Source: DATJGF01 sp035495315 (GTDB lineage Bacteria > Verrucomicrobiota > Verrucomicrobiia > Limisphaerales > UBA8199). From it: a DNA stretch of 8,763 nt. Below are positions 6,065 to 8,763 of this stretch, piece by piece; positions within the stretch are counted from its first letter, which is position 1, and each line of letters opens with the position of its first letter. Location of the stretch: assembly GCA_035495315.1 (NCBI GenBank), contig DATJGF010000102.1:1-8763 (forward strand), in the 5' to 3' direction. The notes beneath the pieces were generated by a model. That model was not told the DNA's origin, did no database searches, and worked only from the letters and a program-made list of their open reading frames with translations. The position numbers and the translations under genes were made by a program.

Positions 6065-6727
6065 TCATTTATCTTTTCGGTGCTTTTCGAACCAGTGAAC
6101 CTCGAGACACCGCCTCAAGCCCATGCGGGCGCGATGCAGCATCACCCAAACATTGTTCGGTGAAACTCCTAAATCCTTACAGATTTCGTCCGAAGATACG
6201 CCATCGATTTCTCGCAATACGAAAGCTTGTGCGGCCTTATCCGGCAATCGAGACAGGCAGCGCTTCAATACTTCCTGAAACTCCTTACTGGAAAGGACTT
6301 CTTCAGGCGTTTCCCATGCTTTGGGCCCGACCCCGTGAAGCCATCCGTCTTTGGTGAGTCCGCTCGACCCAAATGCACCTTGTTCTTCCGGCAAGACCGA
6401 TTCTAAATCGGCCAGAGAGACCTCCCGGCCTTGCAACCTGTAATAGTCGGTTAATTTATTTCGCAAAATGCCGAACAGCCAGGCTCGTTCGGTCGAACGA
6501 CCACCAAAGCTGTCCCTGGCCTTTATTGCTGCGAGGAAAGTCTCCTGGACCAAATCCTGCGCGATGACGCGATCTCGCACGCGAAGTGCGGCGAATCCGA
6601 AGAGCATGTCGCCATATTCCTCCACCCATCGCTCGGGATTCACGCTCGAACCGGAATTCGAAACTGAAGTCTCGGTCTTTGGGCCGGGAGGGGAAAGGCT
6701 TCCCTGCGCTGCTTCTTTGGTTGTCAT
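6065..6727 (-). CDS. ECF RNA polymerase sigma factor, TIGR02943-like
   Basis: A 220-residue group IV sigma factor. Sigma-2 is at about residues 33-99, with the core-binding helix IAQDLVQETFLAA (55-67) and the DNA-melting/recognition part ERAWLFGILRNKLTDYYR (80-97). A long linker (100-145) follows, then sigma-4 at about 150-208 with LPDKAAQAFVLREIDG and the helix-turn-helix DEICKDLGVSPNNVWVMLHRARMGLRRCLE. The ending LHRARMxLRxCLExxWF and the 147-155 SKEFQEVLKRC stretch are typical of the TIGR02943 group. The first ~30 residues are a polar, low-complexity extension. The partner anti-sigma is directly downstream. The gene is divergent from the DM13 gene, making that gene the first candidate target. 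The ATG at 6727 follows a purine-rich AAAGAAAAG that may serve as a weak ribosome site. Confidence 0.93.
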   Translation of the reverse strand: MTTKEAAQGSLSPPGPKTETSVSNSGSSVNPERWVEEYGDMLFGFAALRVRDRVIAQDLVQETFLAAIKARDSFGGRSTERAWLFGILRNKLTDYYRLQGREVSLADLESVLPEEQGAFGSSGLTKDGWLHGVGPKAWETPEEVLSSKEFQEVLKRCLSRLPDKAAQAFVLREIDGVSSDEICKDLGVSPNNVWVMLHRARMGLRRCLEVHWFEKHRKDK

Positions 6728-6991
6728 CTTTTCTTTCGAACCCCGTTCTTAATTGCTGCTCTGAACCATTCACCAACTTTCCTCGAAATCAAGAAACGGC
6801 CGTTCAACCACCGGGGTTGCTGTGGAAAAGCAGTACAATATTGAAGAAGAGTGCTCACGGAATAAATGAGACCAATTGTAAGGGTTGCCCTTCCTCAGCG
6901 ACTCAAGAATCAAACGGCTGTTGCCTTAATGGCACAAAACGAAAAAAAAGACCGAAAAGAATACAACCAAAACAAAACAGGACTCAAAAAT
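6728..6991. promoter_or_regulatory. Divergent control region, sigma gene and DM13 gene
   Basis: This 264-bp gap holds both start regions. Visible items are a perfect 10-bp palindrome AACGGCCGTT (6795-6804), a GGAATAA (6859-6865) that resembles the GGAA core of an ECF -35 element on the plus strand, and a dyad AAGGG-TTG-CCCTT (6880-6892). From about 6933 the plus strand is strongly A-rich up to the AGGA ribosome site (6979-6982) of the DM13 gene. I see no convincing -10 partner for GGAATAA. Confidence 0.35.
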
Positions 6992-7387
6992 ATGAAATCC
7001 AGAATAATTACCTCATTCGCTGCGCTTGCCTTGCTGGCCGCGACCAGCGTTTTTGGGCAGGAAAGCCACACCAGCACTAAATTCGCTGGCCCGAAGGCAA
7101 ACACCGGAACGGTTACCCACATGGTTGTGGACGGAAAAAACGTACTGACCCTGTCTGACGACTTCAAAGTGCCCGGAACGCCCGACCCGCACTGGCAAGC
7201 AGTAGACTCCAAGGGCAACACCTATTTGCTGCAAAAGCTCAGCATCAAAGGCGACAAGATCAACCGGCGCATCACATTGCCGGCTTATGTTCAGGATGTG
7301 AGCAAAGTTCAAATCTGGTGTGCTTTTGCCGAGGTAGTCCTCGGGGAAGCCTCCTTTGACCACCCTCTTCAACTCACCAGCAAATAA
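6992..7387 (+). CDS. Secreted DM13-like domain protein
   Basis: A 131-residue exported protein. The signal peptide is MKSRIITSFAALALLAATSVFG with likely cleavage before Q23. Residues about 37-122 resemble the DM13 electron-transfer domain: GTVTHMVVDGKNVLTLSDDFKV, then the PDPHW motif (65-68 region), then the conserved ending VQIWCAFAEVVLGEASF. The single Cys110 in IWC is the residue proposed in DM13 proteins to take part in redox chemistry. The start at 6992 is set by the signal peptide and a good AGGA site 9 nt upstream; the longer open frame from 6866 adds an implausible basic leader. It is the only plus-strand gene between the ECF sigma pair and the HxlR gene and ends in a strong terminator, so it is a single-gene unit. 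Control by the divergent sigma factor is inferred from position only. Confidence 0.85.
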   Translation: MKSRIITSFAALALLAATSVFGQESHTSTKFAGPKANTGTVTHMVVDGKNVLTLSDDFKVPGTPDPHWQAVDSKGNTYLLQKLSIKGDKINRRITLPAYVQDVSKVQIWCAFAEVVLGEASFDHPLQLTSK

Positions 7388-7407
7388 TTACCAACGATGG
7401 CATGACG

Positions 7408-7443
7408 AAGCCTGGCTCCATAAAGGGGCCAGGCTTTTCTTTT
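7408..7443 (+). terminator. Rho-independent terminator after the DM13 gene
   Basis: AAGCCTGGCTCC (7408-7419) pairs with GGGGCCAGGCTT (7425-7436) as a 12-bp stem with one T-G wobble and an ATAAA loop, followed by TTCTTTT. It begins 20 bp after the stop codon. On the minus strand no T tract follows, so it is not an obvious terminator for the converging HxlR gene. Confidence 0.9.
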
Positions 7444-7450
7444 CCCTGGA

Positions 7451-7834
7451 TTACTTGTCGCGTGTTGCGCGGCTGACTTTTCTACTTTCACCATTCAGCT
7501 CAGCTTGCAGCTTTTCCACCTCCTGCAGCAGACGCAGGAATTTTCGGCCAAAAGCGGTGAGCCGATATTCGACTCGCGGCGGAATCTCAGGATACTGAAT
7601 CCGCTCGAAGATTCCGGCGCGCGTGAAATGACGGAGGCGGTCGGACAGGACCTTCGCACTGATACCTTCGATGTGCCGTTCGAGCGCGCCAGGCCGCTGA
7701 ATTCCCTTGGCCACCGCCCCCAAGACGCTGATTGTCCACCGACAGCCGATTACCTCCTCCAACAGAATCTCGACATGCCGTGACCTCAGTTTGGGCATGC
7801 TCGTCAAAAATTTTTGGTCGCTGTCCGTCATCAT
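7451..7834 (-). CDS. HxlR family winged-helix transcriptional regulator
   Basis: A 127-residue DNA-binding protein. The HxlR winged helix covers about residues 21-105: ILLEEVIGCRWTISVLGAVAKG (helix 1-2), then PGALERHIEGISAKVLSDRLRHFTRAGIFER (recognition helix and beginning of the wing), then PPRVEYRLTAFGRKF (wing end). A C-terminal helix follows (LLQEVEKLQAEL) for dimerisation. HxlR members often sense quinones, aldehydes or oxidants through a cysteine; the only cysteine here is Cys31, at the position where most members have Gly, and the usual N-terminal Cys-Pro is absent. The open frame extends upstream to 7957, but that part is not family-like, so the Met-Met pair at 7834 is the better start. 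The gene is divergent from the YHS/PPOX pair, the normal arrangement for a repressor and its targets. Confidence 0.9.
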   Translation of the reverse strand: MMTDSDQKFLTSMPKLRSRHVEILLEEVIGCRWTISVLGAVAKGIQRPGALERHIEGISAKVLSDRLRHFTRAGIFERIQYPEIPPRVEYRLTAFGRKFLRLLQEVEKLQAELNGESRKVSRATRDK

Positions 7835-7835
7835 T

Positions 7836-7851
7836 TTACACCGATTTGTAA
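7836..7851. promoter_or_regulatory. Candidate HxlR operator, TTACA-N6-TGTAA
   Basis: A 16-bp perfect dyad with 5-bp arms lies immediately upstream of the HxlR start codon in the divergent control region. Short dyads of this kind next to the regulator's own gene are usual for HxlR autoregulation. A second dyad at 7935-7948 is the alternative. Confidence 0.4.
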
Positions 7852-7934
7852 GTACCCCACCAAATAATGCCCAATGTCGCAACGACGACTCATCCATCAG
7901 ATTGCGACCGCGGCCGCGCGATTGTGGCAGCGAG

Positions 7935-7948
7935 AGAATAGCAATTCT
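7935..7948. promoter_or_regulatory. Dyad AGAAT-AGCA-ATTCT ahead of the YHS gene
   Basis: Perfect 5-bp arms separated by 4 nt, ending 26 bp before the YHS start codon. Its position fits an operator or a promoter-proximal leader element of the plus-strand unit. The sequence differs from the dyad near the HxlR gene, so both cannot easily be copies of one site. Confidence 0.3.
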
Positions 7949-7974
7949 GAAACACAAAACATCAAATCAATACT

Positions 7975-8427
7975 ATGAAAAAGATCATTCAGTCCATCGC
8001 GGCGTTCGCGCTGCTGGCCTCCTCCGCTTTCGCCGGCGAGTTGGTCAATGTTTCCGGGGCGAGCAAGATTGCCGTGAGCGGATACGATCCGGTCGCGTTC
8101 TTCACTGAGGCGAAGGTGGTGAACGGGTCGCCGTTCATCAGCGCCGACCTTCAAGGCGCGACGTATTTCTTCGCCACGGAGGAACACAAGAAATTGTTCT
8201 CGGAAAACCCGGCAAGATACACGCCGCAGTTCGGCGGTTATTGCGCCTACGGCGTGTCGCTCGGGAAACTGTTTCCCGTGGACATCAATACGTGGCAGGT
8301 GCGCGACGGGAAGCTCTATCTGAACTTGAACGCCGACATTCTAAAGAAGTTCAACGCCGACCTGAGCGGCAACGTGGCCAAGGCGGAGCAGCATTGGCCC
8401 GAACTGCTGAAGAAGCATGGAAGGTAA
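7975..8427 (+). CDS. Secreted YHS-domain protein
   Basis: A 150-residue exported protein of the YHS-domain (seleno)protein family. The signal peptide MKKIIQSIAAFALLASSAFA is cleaved near residue 20. The mature part has SGYDPVAFF (35-43), FATEEHKKLFSENPARYTPQFGGYCAYGVSLGK (66-98) and a closing WQVRDGKLYLNLN stretch (107-119). The Cys90 in GGYCAYGVS is the conserved cysteine of the family; YHS domains in other proteins are associated with metal binding, but the role of these small periplasmic members is not established. No Shine-Dalgarno site is evident before the ATG; the signal peptide fixes the start. It is divergent from an HxlR regulator and followed 58 bp later by a PPOX-type gene, which suggests a redox-stress unit. 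Confidence 0.9.
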   Translation: MKKIIQSIAAFALLASSAFAGELVNVSGASKIAVSGYDPVAFFTEAKVVNGSPFISADLQGATYFFATEEHKKLFSENPARYTPQFGGYCAYGVSLGKLFPVDINTWQVRDGKLYLNLNADILKKFNADLSGNVAKAEQHWPELLKKHGR

Positions 8428-8437
8428 TTCAACCGCG

Positions 8438-8450
8438 GCGCAGCTTGCGC
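8438..8450. repeat. Short hairpin after the YHS gene
   Basis: GCGCA-GCT-TGCGC is a perfect 5-bp hairpin 10 bp after the YHS stop. Without a T tract it is not a convincing terminator; it may stabilise the upstream message or cause partial termination before the next gene. Confidence 0.3.
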
Positions 8451-8485
8451 TCCCTGCTGGCTGCACCGCCAATTCTTTGAACAAT

Positions 8486-8763
8486 ATGGCCAATCGATTC
8501 AGGCAAACAATGTTCACGCCGTCAGTTCTTGCGGCGCAAGAGCGTTACTACGGACGGAGCGCTGGTGTCGTCGGGGCGCTGGAGCGTGATCCATTCACGG
8601 ACGAGGAACGCGAGTTCATTGCCGCTCGCGATTCCTTCTACTTGGCGACCGTCACGGAGACTGGTTGGCCGTACGTGCAGCATCGCGGCGGCAAACCGGG
8701 TTTCTTACGCGTGCTCGGTCCAACCACCTTGGCCTTCGCCGATTTCGGCGGCAATCGCCAGAT
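8486..8763 (+). CDS. Pyridoxamine 5'-phosphate oxidase-like flavoprotein, partial
   Basis: The first 92 codons of a gene that continues past the right edge. The translation carries the opening of a PPOX-like (FMN-binding split-barrel) family: FTPSVLAAQERYYGR (10-24), then EREFIAARDSFYLATVTETGWPYVQHRGG (about 41-69), then PGFLRVLGPTTLAFADFGGNRQ. Members bind FMN and reduce or oxidise small substrates; this longer-N-terminal subgroup is not true PdxH and its substrate is unknown. The start at 8486 (MANRFRQTMFTPS) matches the usual N-terminus; a second ATG at 8510 would remove eight residues. No Shine-Dalgarno site is seen. It follows the YHS gene by 58 bp with only a weak hairpin between, so co-transcription under the HxlR regulator is plausible. 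Confidence 0.9.
   Translation, partial: MANRFRQTMFTPSVLAAQERYYGRSAGVVGALERDPFTDEEREFIAARDSFYLATVTETGWPYVQHRGGKPGFLRVLGPTTLAFADFGGNRQ

Noticed and set aside
6866..6991. 42-residue upstream extension of the DM13 protein
   Set aside because: It is very basic and precedes a clean signal peptide that has its own AGGA ribosome site.
7909..7918. Perfect palindrome CGCGGCCGCG
   Set aside because: Short self-complementary GC runs are common in such DNA, and nothing about its position points to function.
7835..7957. 41-residue N-terminal extension of the HxlR protein
   Set aside because: The residues are not family-like, and the extension would cover most of the divergent control region and the candidate operator.

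Overview
The window looks like chromosomal DNA of a Gram-negative environmental bacterium. The protein styles (an ECF sigma of the TIGR02943 type with a tiny zinc-finger anti-sigma, a secreted DM13-type protein, a secreted YHS protein, a lactonase-fold beta-propeller) and the near absence of strong Shine-Dalgarno sites suggest a soil or freshwater Verrucomicrobiota. That assignment is inference from remembered family resemblance, not a proven placement. No tRNA, rRNA, CRISPR array, transposase or integrase is visible.

Left part (1-2989, all minus strand): an ECF41-type sigma factor with a fused C-terminal regulatory domain heads a run of genes: sigma, DoxX-like membrane protein, VOC/glyoxalase-like protein, a fragment of a LinB-type haloalkane dehalogenase, and a short-chain dehydrogenase that runs off the left edge. 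Two sites matching the ECF41 promoter pattern (TGTCACA, 16 nt, then xGTC) lie in the right orientation. One is ahead of the sigma gene; the other is between the VOC gene and the dehalogenase remnant. This suggests an autoregulated detoxification or redox regulon with an internal second promoter. The dehalogenase has lost its N-terminal half, including the nucleophile region.

Middle (3225-5569, minus strand): a GNAT acetyltransferase, a small stand-alone glycogen-binding-domain (AMPK/CBM48-like) protein, and a secreted seven-bladed lactonase-like propeller. The propeller gene ends in a clear Rho-independent terminator. Its leader region contains a strong terminator-like hairpin facing the opposite way, nested inside a wider inverted repeat.

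Right-middle (5747-7443): an ECF sigma factor and its ZAS-type anti-sigma (minus strand) are divergent from a secreted DM13-domain protein (plus strand) with its own strong terminator. A shared 264-bp control region separates them.

Right end (7451-8763): an HxlR-type repressor (minus) is divergent from a secreted YHS-domain protein, followed by a pyridoxamine-phosphate-oxidase-like flavoprotein cut by the right edge. Two short dyads in the divergent region are candidate operators.

Overall this is a cluster of stress and redox regulators, two ECF sigma systems and one HxlR regulator, each next to small oxidoreductase-like or envelope proteins.
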